Positions 34,143 to 46,221 are shown, numbered from the stretch's first letter. The stretch is DNA of 64,000 bases from Isoetes taiwanensis (GCA_021234155.1 JAJEKV010000013.1:2759252-2823251), one strand, 5' to 3'. A program made the numbers and translations. The notes: generated by a model not told the origin, from the sequence alone.

Positions 34143-36240
34143 TCATAAGAGAATCAAGAGCAACAAGCATGCTAGGATCTTTTTTTCGCCCCTTGACACC
34201 ACTCTAGCAATTACTTCTGTAAGGATGCACGAAGTCTTATCCAAGTTAAACCTTTGTCCCTTTGGGAGAGAGACTCCTCTCCCAAGCATACAATGTCGGG
34301 CCACATCTTCACATGGGTTTCCCTCCCATGGAACTATCTCCTCACATGGCCTCAACGGGTCCATGCCCCTCAAAGAATTGTCCCATATTGGGAACCAAGC
34401 ACATGTAAAAGATCCCGATCTCTCAGAAGTTGCCCAAAGAATTGCATAACCTTAACCTGGTGTTTACACAAGTTGCCCTTGGCTCCCCAAGGGCAGCCAC
34501 AAAGATGCCCAATTCTTGTGTGCCCCTGCTCACAAAGTAAGGACCTAGCCCTAGAGCACGCTTTGCACTTCCGCTCACCTTCCTCGGGTTGGTGAATGTG
34601 ACTTGTTCATCGCTAATCTTCCTTGCACCACGATGGCGACTCTATTATCTCCTCCCGGGATGTGTTTACTACAAAGCCCGCTTCCTTCATGGACCTACAA
34701 CACAAAGGAATCATATAAAACAAGGCTAGAGAGAAGGATTAGATGTGTAGGAACTATACCCGATGTATGTCATGTGTGTGTCTCCACGCTATTGGTTAGG
34801 ATGTAGAGCAGCCAATCAATCCTCCTTCCTCAAGTGCACGCTTAGAAATGCCCAGGCGCCTCTTCAAGGCACAATGCCATGCCTCTATGGCAGCATTTGT
34901 CTCTTGGTTAGAGTGAGGGTACATCCTTGTAGCCAACACCCATTGACAAATGTTTTTAGTCCACTCCTTACTCATGTAGGCTGCCAGCTTAGGGTATTGA
35001 GGATACTTCTTCACTAACTCTTCCAATTTCCTGGTGGCCTCTTTCCTCACAGCTTCCCTGTACTCTTCCCCATATTCATTGTCTCCAAGAGGGCCTTCTG
35101 TCCTGTACATAATGTAACCAAGCTCCTTGAACAACTCGTTTCGATGCACCTTGTTCTTCACATTCTTACGCTAACCATTTAATCCATGCCCTCCTCACGC
35201 TGCCAAATGCCTATTTGCACGGGTACATTAGGGAAAACCTACAAAAATAACCAAGGTTAGTACATATGGAATCACAACCAAGGATTAAGTTTCAACAACT
35301 TACATTCTTTACAGCCTTTATCTTAGCATGGGCATCATCCGTAATGATGCAAGAAGGTTGCCATTCAGGATCATCTTGGCATAAGGATTCCTTTAGTGCT
35401 TGCATCCACTTTGTTATAGCTCCACTCTCTTGAGAATTGGTTAGAACGTAGAAGCCAATGGCAAACCATTGGAATACTCATCAAAGGCGATGAGTGTGAA
35501 AAGATAGAACCTGCACAAACATACATACCCAATAAATCAATGTACAAAATGAAGGTTCAAGAAAAATCATACCTCTTGTCATTTGTTTTGAAGGTAGAGT
35601 CCATGCAAATGGCTCCATTCTTACCAAATCTCAACATGGATTCCCTTTGGATTGGAGTCATAACTCCTAACTGAAACAAGTCTCCTTGCTCATACATGAA
35701 TACCGAATCTTGGTGTTGTTGAACCCACATATAGATGCTAGTTGGAAGATCATCATGCAGCTTCCATGTGTTACGAACAACTCCCTTCTCAACATTGTAT
35801 ACGTCCCCAATTTTGAGCACATCATCCCTACACATGCTTTTTCGCCCATGCACATCACGCTTCAATCTCCATCTCTTCATGCATATTCATGACACTACGC
35901 GGAGTGTGCCATTGCACAAGCTTTTCTCGGACCCAATCCTTCAATTCTTGTGAGATCCGTGGTGCTAACTTGAACTTAATCCCTTGCCGAGGGTCAATGG
36001 ACTTACCATGGCAAGGCAAACTTTGGATATTCTTGTGATCAAAACCATAATAAGTGATATGTGAAAAATTCTCGGAAGGAGATAGAGTTGCCCGATTGTG
36101 AAATGGCACACGGCAGCCCCTACGCACACCCCCTCTCCCCTCGAACCCTTTTTCCTCAAGGCGTCTACCCGGTGGACGTGGTCCATCATCAACCACATGA
36201 GTGTTTGTCTGTCATGTCTTGAGGTCCATATGAACACCAA
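34143..36240 (-). pseudogene. MULE transposase (mudrA-like), frameshifted
   Basis: An N-terminal block (about 36196-35860) contains NRATLSPSENFSHITYYGFD and KFKLAPRISQELKDWVREKL. The DDE core follows. The first Asp is in AICMDSTFKTND (about 35600). An intron (GTATGA to TTTGTGCAG, about 35575-35508) comes next, then LFTLIAFDEYSNGLPLA. The second Asp is in CIITDDAHAKI (35318-35355), another intron follows (about 35300-35238), and the Glu is in TNAAIEAWHCALKRRLG (34862-34900). A SWIM zinc finger, HLCGCPWGAKGNLCKH, lies at about 34455-34510. Frameshifts near 35862 and 35463 and an unclear tail make it inactive. Transposases of this type cut at the TIRs and leave 8-11 base duplications. Confidence 0.85.
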
Positions 36241-37029
36241 TATCTCAGATTATGCAAATACAAGTTAATGTAGACCTAAGTGTAATTCTAAAAGAACCAC
36301 TTCAAATGAATCAAAATAACTTCAAGCAAACACAATAACTTCTTGGTTCACTCAATGATGATTTCCAATAAAAACACATGAATCTAACAATGTCTATACC
36401 TCTTCAAGGTCAAGTAGGAATCTTTGTAGGGTCTTTTTAACACTCTCTCAAAATTTCTGAGACTCTGGAGATAGAAGTTGCAAGGTGCTTGGGAATTCTT
36501 TCTCGCCCCCAAGAATAAAATCTTGAACCCGGGTTGGTGTGGATGTAGTAGTTCACAAAGCAAAGATCCGCTTCCACCCCTTGAATAGTAGGTACCGATG
36601 TCTTGCCATGATCAAACAACCCATTTGAGGTGATTCTGGGCCGTATTTCAGTCCTTAGTCAGAGAAAAATACTCAAAATATAAATGGGAATGCATGTCTC
36701 TTCATTGAAATGACTTAGTAATCGACACCTCTTCTCTCTTCTCCTCTAGTTCGTCCATGCCTGCGGCATTCCGGCTCCTTTACCGTGCTACTTCGACATG
36801 CAGCAGAGAGAAACCAGAGAAACAACGTACTTAGGAGTGATCCCGGAGGATGGTCTCAGAACCTACACGTGCCCTCATTCGAGTGGCCAGTCCGTGCATG
36901 GGCTGGCAAGTTCAAACCTGGACCGTTGGGTGGGTCTACGCTTCAATCTCCAACGCCCATACGCTTCCATATACCGCCTCAGGAATCAAAGTGCAATCAA
37001 CGTCTTTGATCCGGAGGTCGGAATCGCCA
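36241..37029. other. MULE interior right of the transposase
   Basis: A minus-strand frame (36437-36619, with YIHTNPGSRFYSWGRERIPK) may be a first exon of the transposase gene or a second captured piece. Its product was not recognised. The stretch 36800-37029 is GC-rich unique sequence up to the inner TIR. Confidence 0.3.
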
Positions 37030-37640
37030 CGGGCTGATAACCGTCATGGATGTGATCCCGGAGGAGGGGATCACCACGGCCGATATCGGGAGAGGATATC
37101 GACGAGGGCCTCGTGATCCCAGAGGAGGGGATCACCACGGCCGATATCGGGAGAGGATATCGACCGTGCCCTGTGATATCGACCAGGCCCTCGCGGATCC
37201 CTGTGTGAGGAGGGATCACCACGCCGATATCGGAGAGGATATCGACCAGCCCCGCGGATCCCGTAGAGGAGGGGATCACCGAGCATGATCCCTGAGGAGG
37301 GGATCACCACGCCGATATCGGAGAGGATATCGACCAGCCCCTCGTGATCCCCGAGGAGGGGATCACCACCGGACGATACGGGAGAGGATATCGACCAGTC
37401 CCTCGCGGATCCCGGAGGAGGGGATCACCGAGCGATCCCGAGGAGGGATCTCTCTGGACGGCGGAGATTCGACGGGGGTTTGGACGCCCGGATCGACCGG
37501 CTGTGTAATGCATGTGTCAAGACGGGAAAACGGGGTCCCCGAACGGATCCCGTCGAGAACGCCTGGGGATTTCGGAGGACGGGATCTCTAGCTCCAGGAT
37601 CCCCGAATCCAGGGTAGAAGTATCTTGAGCCTTCAATCGC
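37030..37640 (-). repeat. MULE inner TIR, right, with 60-bp hairpin units
   Basis: Inverted counterpart of 29812-30352: repeated GATCCC-GAGGAGG-GGATCACCAC and CGATATCGGGAGAGGATATC blocks to about 37440. After these come the inverted equivalents of the GGATCCGTT and CTCAAGATACTTCTACCC segments. Confidence 0.9.
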
Positions 37641-37727
37641 CATCTATCACGGGAGCAAGCCGCCATAGCCCGCATGAAAAACCTCCCAGAATAACAGGAC
37701 GTCAAAAATTTGAATTTTTACTGGGAT

Positions 37728-37992
37728 GGTGATTCTGTCGCGTGGAATAAAAGGGCGGTGATTCCGTCCGGCGGTATTTTACGGAGGTGATTCCGCCAAA
37801 AGGTATAAAACGGAGGGCCAGGATGGACTCTGCAGATGGATGGCTGGGATCCATCAGAAGGTACACCTGAGCTGTTAGGTACGAATAACGGGGCCTCCAG
37901 AACGGATCCCGTTTTTGGAGGGTTAGTGATTCTGCGAGAGAGTAGTCACCGCGATAGAATCACCAAAACTAGGGTAAAGCTATTTTCACCCT
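37728..37992 (-). repeat. MULE outer TIR, right
   Basis: Inverted counterpart of 27706-27912, with GTGATTCCG units. Confidence 0.88.
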
Positions 37993-38000
37993 AAGAAAAG
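37993..38000. repeat. MULE target-site duplication, right (AAGAAAAG)
   Basis: Exact copy of 27698-27705, directly after the outer TIR. Confidence 0.75.
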
Positions 38001-38034
38001 GAAGAAGACAAAAAACCAACTTTTACTACATATC

Positions 38035-38088
38035 CTTAATACCCAAAAGCCTTGATGACATTGAATATTAAGAAATACTATCCTCTCC
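38035..38088 (+). repeat. Direct repeat flanking the MULE, right copy
   Basis: Counterpart of 27557-27608. Before the MULE inserted, the two copies would have lain roughly 130 bp apart. Confidence 0.8.
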
Positions 38089-38103
38089 AACGATATTATT
38101 TGG

Positions 38104-38134
38104 TGGAGGAGGAGGAGGAGGAGGAGGAGGGGGG
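38104..38134. repeat. GGA microsatellite
   Basis: About nine GGA units followed by a G run. Confidence 0.9.
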
Positions 38135-38822
38135 TTTTACTTGATCATATTTTTCAAGTTTTATTTTGCCATATATCTTATATTACTCTGACGTTATTAT
38201 ATAAAGGAATGGTACAAGTACAAGTTTCTCTTCCTTTTGTCGTCTTTTTTTATTTCAAGTTCAAGTCTAGCTGGTTGGAGGTATTGTCTACTGGAATAAA
38301 CGATGCACAAGCTGATCTGGATGGTCAAATTCGTGGAGAATCAATGGAAAAGGGAAGAACTGCTGAACCCAATGACTTAGTGCTATAAAATGATGTGACT
38401 GTCAAATATCTCTGTTGGAATGGAAGTGCTTTTAGGCACTAAAATACTCTGATACATTGCTGCAATACTCGTTTCTTATTTTCGGATCTTAGTGATAGCT
38501 ATACTAGTGTCTTAAGCATGATGTTTTCATTTTGAAAGCTCGAAATACTGATTATTACGAGATGTTGGCCCTAGTGGTCTGAAAACAGTAATATATTAAG
38601 GATCTTTGGCATAATGTGATCGTGTATGATTGCTCCAGTTAAACTATAGAGATCATAAGTTGTTAGTTTTTATGGTGTGCATGGTCTCAATGACATGCAT
38701 AAGCATGCAAAAAAAGATATAGTGAGATAATGTGATCTGTTTTGGCTTATAAATCATAAAAGTGGAAAACACACAAGTTGGGGTTTAGAAATAGAAATAC
38801 ATATATAGAAGCTGAAGGTTAT
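38135..38822. other. No gene seen
   Basis: AT-rich sequence without coding signatures. Confidence 0.5.
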
Positions 38823-39330
38823 GACAGGCATAAAGTGATAAAAGTAGAGATCTGCATATGCATAGGTTTGAGATTATACATGCATGCACATGCTAATGGG
38901 TCAAATACAATAAATGACATATCAGGAAATTGAAGCTTCATGGTTCTGCCTCCCTAAACAGGAATCTTGTACTTAGACGTTCTAAGTTAAATACATCAGG
39001 GGATTAATCCTCAGTTCAGCCTCCCTGACCACGGGTTGTTAGACATTGGAACAGGGCAGTTAAAGACATTGGAACTTTAAGTTAAATACAAGTTAGACGT
39101 TGGAACTCTAAGTTGAAAGTTAAAGACAGGCATAAAATGGTAAAATATGAGATATGTACATGCATGAGTTTAAGTTTAAACATGCGCACACCAAAGGTTC
39201 AAGGATAATGTATCACATATTGAAACTTCACAGTTCAGCCTCCTTAAACAGAAATCCTGTAACTAGATGTTATAAGTAAAATATAGCAGGGGATTAATCC
39301 TAAGTTCAGCCTCCATAGCCATGGGTCTTT
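38823..39330 (+). repeat. Diverged tandem duplication, about 300-bp period
   Basis: GACAGGCATAAA at 38823 and 39125 each begin a block with matching order: ATGCATAGGTTTGAG or ATGCATGAGTTTAAG, GCCTCCCTAAACAGGAATC or GCCTCCTTAAACAGAAATC, and CAGGGGATTAATCCT in both. The copies differ at roughly a quarter of positions by eye. Confidence 0.75.
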
Positions 39331-41108
39331 ACATGAAAAAATACTAAGTGATAAACTGATGTAGAGTAGTGGGCGTTGCTTGGATGTAAATGATTGTGTT
39401 GAATGACACGGGATTAAGGCATTAAAATATAACTATACGTATAAGTTGTTAAACGTCAAATGACATGAATATATTGTAGGATTTTGATTATATTAAAGGT
39501 TATGAGATAAATACTTGATGTTTTAGAACTCAGTGCCATCATGGACGTATGTCTTAGTATGGACTGATAATACTACCGCAGGGATTGACCTGGGTAGATG
39601 TCATGGCTAGTAGGCTTATGCTGATGCTAGCATGGACTGGTTTTTTTTTTTTTTTTAATTACACATATCCTAATTGCTTTTCTCATCACATGTTTTTATG
39701 GTCGCCAGGTCATTAAGCTTCTTTGGAATTTTCTACATCAGAAGCCAACATTCTAGAACACCTCCAGAATCTTAAGCAGTTCTATACACCATTGGAATAC
39801 CAATTCCATCCAAAAATACCCTTCAAATTACGTTGGAAACCAAGGTGCTTCCAACCGAGTTGAAAAGGCTAGCCCCAATGTTTCAAAGGTCAGGGACCAA
39901 ATATCAAGAAGAACTAAATCTTCGAAGTTGTAAGAACAAGGTAAGCTATACAATGAATACAAGAGAAATTTTGACCAATTTGGAGCTCGTCATAAAGTCC
40001 CGATGATCCCCTCTTTGGGCCTTCAAATCCTGTTTTAAAATCTTCGTCTAATGCATTTATTGATCTATAAGATTCAAAAGTTGTGGAAAACGTATTTTCT
40101 AACCTAAGATTTTTAAAGGTTTTAGGTAAGTATTGATATGTTTATACGAAGAAAGCTGATGGTGGATCGTGGAATCCAATTTGTGTGAGAAAAAGAACTT
40201 AATATAGAAGGAAACTTAGGGTTTATCATGACAATAAAAGCATCGTACATTTGGTCTCGTTGCCAACATAGAGGTGACGTTTCCAAATGCAAGCTTTTGC
40301 AGTGGAAATACTTATCACAGTCATTCTCATGTTGTGGTTGTCGATGTGCCACTGATTCGTGAGCAGTAAGTCTCCACACCCAAGAAGAGGTCCAAAACAT
40401 AGCTCAAAACAGTGGAACTAGATTGATTTTTTTGGATCCAACTGGGCGAATTGGCAGGTTAGCTGTAGATGCGACAGTGCCATGAAATGCCATTTTTGCA
40501 GAGTAATTCGAACCTGAAGTTTGTTAGGTTCAGTGATGATTTTAGTGACCTTGTATAGACTTTTGGTAATATTTATGGCGATTATTTTAGGACTAACGAA
40601 TTTTTACCTGGCGATAAAATTTGCCCATTGCAGTGTTTATATATTATAGGTGGCGATATTTTTCTATCATGAATGAACTTATATAATATTGAAAGGCAAC
40701 TTTTTTTAAGCAAAGGTTATTATATGTAGACATCTAACGTTTAATGTACCATAGAATACAAATTTAGAAGGTGCACCTTGCTTATTACCTAGAAAAACTA
40801 TTTTTCAAATAATCTCTAACTAGCAACCTAACTATGGAACCTATAAGGGGCAAAGACCATTGAAATAAATGTTAATGGTAATATTTGTATACAACATGAA
40901 TGGCTTCACAAAGTCATAAGAACACACAACCTAGTGGTAGTTTCACTCAAATAAATACGAGTAGTATAGAATATATTCACTTAATTGCACTTTCAACAAA
41001 ATACATATTAAGTACATAGAGAGACATACTCTACCTTATCTTTTGCCCAAGCCTGCCCTATTGCACCATGTGTAAGTCAAATGCATTGTGGGATGTTGCT
41101 AATGTATG
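39331..41108. other. No gene seen
   Basis: AT-rich sequence with a poly-T run near 39641-39657. No coding signatures. Confidence 0.5.
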
Positions 41109-41223
41109 GGGGAAAGGAAATGGGGTCCCCTTTTCCGGTTCAGTCGGTGGGGTCCCGCGACCGGCGATAGCCGGGAGCGGGTCACCGACTGAATCGGAAA
41201 AGGGGAACCCATTTCTTTTCCCC
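41109..41223. repeat. 115-bp hairpin
   Basis: The 41-base arms at 41109-41149 and 41183-41223 pair with three mismatches (GGGGAAAGGAAATGGGGT with ACCCATTTCTTTTCCCC; TTCAGTCGGTG with CACCGACTGAA). Inner CCCG/CGGG bases extend the stem. It ends two bases from the TIR of the next element. Confidence 0.85.
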
Positions 41224-41225
41224 AT

Positions 41226-42118
41226 CAATATAGAAACAGGGGAGCAAAATTTGCCCCTTTTCCCCTGCGCATGGCTCCGTCGAGACTGATTCTTCCTGGA
41301 TTTCTACAGCGGGCTATGGCTATGGATGTGCATGGCGGTTATTTGTGCCTGATTCATGGTTATGGCGGTTCTTGCGCATAGATTATGGCAGTTCTTGAGC
41401 TCTATAGTCCGTCCAAGCCAAATGCAAGGCTATCATCTGCATAATAAACATTTACGAAACAGGTCGGTTATAGCTCCTCTTTGAATCGATTTTAAGCAAA
41501 GTTGTCCATTTCGTATATGTCATAATCATTTTTAGCTCCGCTATAGCTGCAGATGCTCTCCAACTCCGGCAATCCGGCCTAAAGAATTCCAAACCCCAGT
41601 ATACTCTTGTCTAATTCCGAAACTGGAGATACAGAGCATGAATACAAAGCATGACGGCACATTTCTTGAGGGATTCGAGAAAGCCCTCATTGTTTTGGTT
41701 CATGGAATTTTTGGGCTCGGAAAAGGGATGAGCACTTCTATTCTTGCATAAATTTTAAGAGATTTCATCTGATTATCCCACATACTGTTCTGCCGGCGAT
41801 TGGTTTTATGTTCTTTTGCATCAAATATTGAGGAAATTTAGTTCTTAGATTCTGTTGTTTGCCAGGGCTGTATTCATGCTTTGTATTCATCTCCGGTGCT
41901 TCCTGAAGCGAAGCAGGGTTGTTGCTGTTATTACAGGGTTTGTTGCATCAGAAGCAGGGTATTGTTGATGTTAAATGTATGTTGTAAAAATAAATTTACC
42001 TGCTAAACCAGTCGTCCGGAATTGGAAGACCCAACTTCCATTCCGGATTGTAGGGGGCTGACACGTGTCAGCAGCAGAATGCACGCCAGGGAATATATGC
42101 GACCCTGTTTCTATATTG
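41226..42118. mobile_element. 893-bp segment bounded by a perfect 16-bp TIR
   Basis: CAATATAGAAACAGGG at 41226 is the exact inverse of CCCTGTTTCTATATTG at 42103-42118. Inside are further inverted pairs: ATGAATACAAAGCATGA (about 41639) with TCATGCTTTGTATTCAT (about 41874), and TCCGGAATTGGAAG with CTTCCATTCCGGA (about 42016-42046). No transposase frame is present. It looks like a non-autonomous DNA element. A target duplication is not evident. Confidence 0.6.
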
Positions 42119-44155
42119 GTTTATATTACTTGATGTAGCCCATTAGATGTGGGAAATTTTATTTCATGCAGAGGTAAATATGTCCTCAGAAGTATAAAAC
42201 TTAGGGCCAAATTTGGCCAAAGGTTGCAACATCTCTCCTCCATATGCTATCTTAACATATATAATTGCTTTAGTTTCGACGTCGAGGCACTCATCTGGGC
42301 CGTTTATGAAATTTCAAAATAATCCTGACCGTTGCTTAGAATTTTTTTTCCTTGCGCGGCTATGGCCGATCTCTATTCCAACTATCGGGCAAGGCAACAC
42401 GACGTCGTTCTGATGGATGGCTTGCTTAATCCTAGCTACCTGCCTTTAAATTTTGGAGTTTCTTCTTTGCGGCTTCTGCAGACCCAAAAATCGGCTTGCT
42501 CTTCCAATTTTTTGCAGCCATAGCGCTTTCCTTGTTTCGGTTTTCAGCTCCGCTAGCCCACTTGTGGACTAAGGCGGAGCCTATTTCCCTCCCCGCACCA
42601 TTGTGAAAAAATAACTATGGCTGGAAATGCGGCTCTATTTCGATCTTATTGGATTCACAAGCTTGGATATCTTTGTAAGAATTGGGCGCTTCCCCTCAGG
42701 ACCTGTGTTTTCTTATTGCTGCAATTTTTGAGCTAGGGTTCACGCGGGTCAGCTTCAAGATGGCGAGAATCGCTGGAGCAGCGGCGGATGCATGAGCGGC
42801 GGCGCAAACGTGGTGAAACCCGTGAGCACAAACCCACCGCATAGCCATAGCCTGCGATGTATAAAGAGGTTTTAATCGTAGACGATTTTTTCAAAATGAG
42901 GCAGGTCCCTGATTTTCTTTCATTCTCAAAGCCTTTTCGTGAATTTTGTTTAGTTGGTCAGTAGCAAAGAGATCACATTTCTCGGTATCTATGTGGCAGA
43001 TTTCCGGCTTTGATATTTTATGGTATGGACCCAAAGCATGATACTCGATATCATTGGGCTTGATTACTTTGCAAAAATGAGTCGTTTCTCTTCAACGAGC
43101 TCTTTCGGCGAATTGGTTCTAGCATTTCTTCTTCAGGGACCACATTGATGCACCACTCATTCGGTTGTATGACTGAAATGATGCTCATAACCGAATGTAA
43201 TAATGGTTTGCAGAGTTTATGAGGTCAATGTGTGCTTGCATGCGAGCATCTTGTAAAATATGAAAGGTAGGATTTTTTTCTCCATTCGATTTTCTTTATA
43301 TAGTAATGTGCAATTCTTTAATTTTCTGAGTTCATGTTTTGCTTGAAATCAGCCCCTATGCATGGAGTCCATTTTAGGTTGTTTGCAGAATATGGTACTC
43401 TTAAGTCAATGCCAATCTAAGTAAGTTTGGCCACACAAGATGTTAAAGCCCCAAATAGGGTAAGCAAACATATCGCGGATTGAGGTGACTTTTCTTTGCC
43501 TCCCTGGTGTGAATCTTTTTCTCAAGATTTCAAGGTTTTGCGGGCATGTCATCGTCCTCTGCTATGCCATGTTTTTTGAAGCTCTAACAGCCTGCTCAAA
43601 CAGGAAAAAGGTTAGTTATTCGACTTTCCAAGGAAGAAAGACTTGCATGGTTCTATGTTAAGTTGCATGGATTTACTCCTTGATTAAATTCTACAACGTT
43701 TTCGTACTCAAGATGTATATATTTAAGGCTTACATTGGCATTATAGGCCTTTTAGCTTGGTGTCATAACTTTACGAACTCCCGGCTGCTCATAGCCCAAT
43801 AGATCTTAGATTCGCCCCACATACGAAACCCCGAGGTTATTTCATGAAGAATTCCTCTGCAATATATCCTTGAGGAAATGCTACATAAACCTTTCCATAT
43901 GAGCTGCAAGATCAGATTGGAAAGCATGCAAAATCGTTGAGGAGGAGGTCTGCTGAAAAAGTTGCCCTTTAGTGCAAAAACTGGGATACAATTTATAAAC
44001 TCTGAAAATTCTGAGTATCTTTTAAAGGGCTCCTAATGCTTTTTGATGTTTAATTGTTGATGTTTAATTGTCACCAAAATCTTATAACTCATTAGCTAAG
44101 ATGGGTTGGACAACCATCAATTCTCATTGCCACTGGATGACTGTCATTTGTACAG
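42119..44155. other. No supported gene
   Basis: A 35-codon frame at 42857-42964 and GC-rich phrases near 42760-42840 are the only coding-like bits. Neither is identified. Confidence 0.45.
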
Positions 44156-44474
44156 GAGCTTGAACACCTTCGATTGGAAATTCAAGAAGCCCGCCGAATA
44201 AGAATGTTACATGAGCCCAGTAAGGTATCCATCTGGCCATCATTTTGTAGTAAGCAATATGGATTTTTGTTTCTGCAAGCACATAGGATAGTAAACTGAC
44301 TTTGTATAAGGGCACATTCTACCACTTTGTATACTAGAAATTTCCATTTCTTTCTTAAATGATTTAGCTGAACTTAACATGTGTTGAATGATATAGGTTA
44401 TGGACATGGAATTCCAAATTGAAGGACTACGGCAACAATTAGAAGAGAAAACATGGGAGCCAGTTTGTTCCTAG
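44156..44474 (+). pseudogene. Two spliced exons of a coiled-coil protein (fragment)
   Basis: Exon 44156-44224 follows ATTTGTACAG and encodes ELEHLRLEIQEARRIRMLHE plus PSK. The intron 44225-44396 has GT and ATATAG borders in phase 0. The next exon, 44397-44474, encodes VMDMEFQIEGLRQQLEEKTW and stops. The heptad pattern and the MLHxPSKVMDME phrase look like a conserved plant coiled-coil protein, possibly kinesin-associated, but no name is certain. No upstream exons were found and the stop comes early, so it is likely a captured or left-over fragment. Confidence 0.45.
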
Positions 44475-46221
44475 GAATAATTAGACCCAACTTACCTTAA
44501 TTATGCAAGAGTTCTTACTCAAAACCGTGAACCCAGTTCAATTTCTCATGGGCCTTTCAAACTCCTTCCTATGATTTTTATCCCTTTTACTTCCTAAATG
44601 TTTTGCTGCAATGTATGTCTTCAATACCTTCATCGTTTAATGGGTAGTGGAATTCTTAGATGATCATGCTCACTTGCAAAAATTGTTTAAAGCTATATAA
44701 GCCACCGATTATCCAAACACATATGAAAAAAATACACAGTGACATGAGTAACTGAAAGACTAAAAAATTATCACGGAGATTTCCTCTGTTATCTTAGGAG
44801 CAAGCAAAAAAGGCCTTTTGGGCGGTTTGCGCCACAAAGAAAAGTTACAAACAAAAGCCAAATATTATTTGTTTGCTCATTCGAAAAAATATAGGCATTT
44901 TCATGGCAACATGGGCCATGATTACTACGCCACAAAGTCCTTAAAAGAGAATCGGTCCTTTCATCTAATCAAAGGTTTTCTATATTTTCATTTTGCTAAA
45001 AAGTCATCACAGATAATATAATATTTTTGAAGGCATCAAAAAGCATTTAATGTGCCATAAATTTGAGTATCAAGACATATATAAGTCATTCTCCAAAGAT
45101 TCGATTCTTTTGTTCTTTTTTATTTAAATGACACGTATGCATATTTTCCGGTTCTTTTTCCTGGGTACAAGGGTTTTTAGATGTGATCCTCCGGTGGAAG
45201 TTTTAGCTCTCCCGTCTTCAACGAAGAATGTGGCATAAAGTGGAAGACATCGTCTTCAGCACGTTTTCATGCTGCCATAGCTTCTTTGCCGCCATATTGA
45301 ATGGCCAACGTATTCCTTTTGCTTCTGCGCCTTGCGTGATCATGACAGAAACGAAAAATACTTCAGTGGAGGTGCCGGAGAGCTAAATCTTTTCTATTGC
45401 AGAGAGTAGACCTGATTGTTTGCATATTTTCTTGAAGATTTGAAGACTTTCAAGCTGGGTATTGCTGAGTAGTGGAGGACAGAACCACATACAGAAAGGT
45501 AGAGCTTGAATCCGTTTATTTTGAATTGGGTTTTGTTTTTTGCTCTGTTTTTTGTTCTGAGCTTGATTAAAAAAAACAGGGTGCGAAGCCAGTGGAAAGA
45601 ATTGAGGTCTGTGCATCATCTTCGGCAAGTCCGACATTGTCATACCATGGGCTAACTTAGTAGAAGGAAGCACTGGCTCTCTCTCGATTCCATGGCTAAA
45701 GGGGCTTTACGTACCGAACATCAAGCACAAGCAACAGGCATTCCATTAAGCAGTTTTAGGGCTGCATGGAGGAGCTTCATCTGCTCCAAGAACTCCACCT
45801 TTAAGCTCTCCAAGATCAAAAGCTCAAAAAAAAAAAAGCTAATGGGATAAACTCTCCACGGGGAGAAGCATAAATAGATTGTCCAGCGACATCCTTCTGG
45901 AATGGAGTGGTTTCATGGAGCCAGAGCCATAATCAAATCCAAGCGGCCTACAAATCTGCAATTGTAGCCGCTGCCTGTAGCATCTGCGTTTGCAAGATCC
46001 GCTTTTGTAAAGCGTATGGGAATTTGCCCAAATCACCTGCAAGCAAAGGCCAAAAGGGGAAAGATCGTTTGCCAACACAGTAAATCCGTTCCAAATTTCG
46101 CTATGGTAGTCCTTTCCTTATTTCAATCCCTTTGTTTCTCATCTGGGTTCTATGTTTTTGAAAATAAGGGTCTGAAATATGGCGGATTTGCAGTCTGCAA
46201 GCAATCAACTGTGGCAGAGCC
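44475..46221. other. No gene seen
   Basis: AT-rich; several frames without recognised products. Sequence near 46020-46220 leads into the RBR fragment but no RING1 was found. Confidence 0.45.

Larger units (their letters stand above)
27706..37992. mobile_element. 10.3-kb MULE with transposase, ULP1 gene and compound TIRs
   Basis: The ends are inverted repeats starting GGGTGAAAATA and are flanked by the duplication AAGAAAAG. Inside, in plus-strand order, are: outer left TIR with GGAATCAC array, a 1.7-kb stretch with captured-looking exons, inner left TIR of 60-bp units, a ULP1-type peptidase gene (plus), a 141-bp minisatellite, a MULE transposase (minus), inner right TIR and outer right TIR. 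Transposase and peptidase genes point towards each other around the minisatellite. A MULE carrying a ULP1-like gene is the defining trait of the Kaonashi group in angiosperms; assignment to that group is inference. Several frameshifts make this copy non-autonomous. Confidence 0.88.

Noticed and set aside
40122..40400. 92-codon minus-strand frame
   Set aside because: No domain, no splice or promoter context.
42857..42964. 35-codon frame MYKEVLIVDDFFKMRQ...
   Set aside because: Short, no homologue recognised and no neighbouring exon; noted only within the spacer entry.
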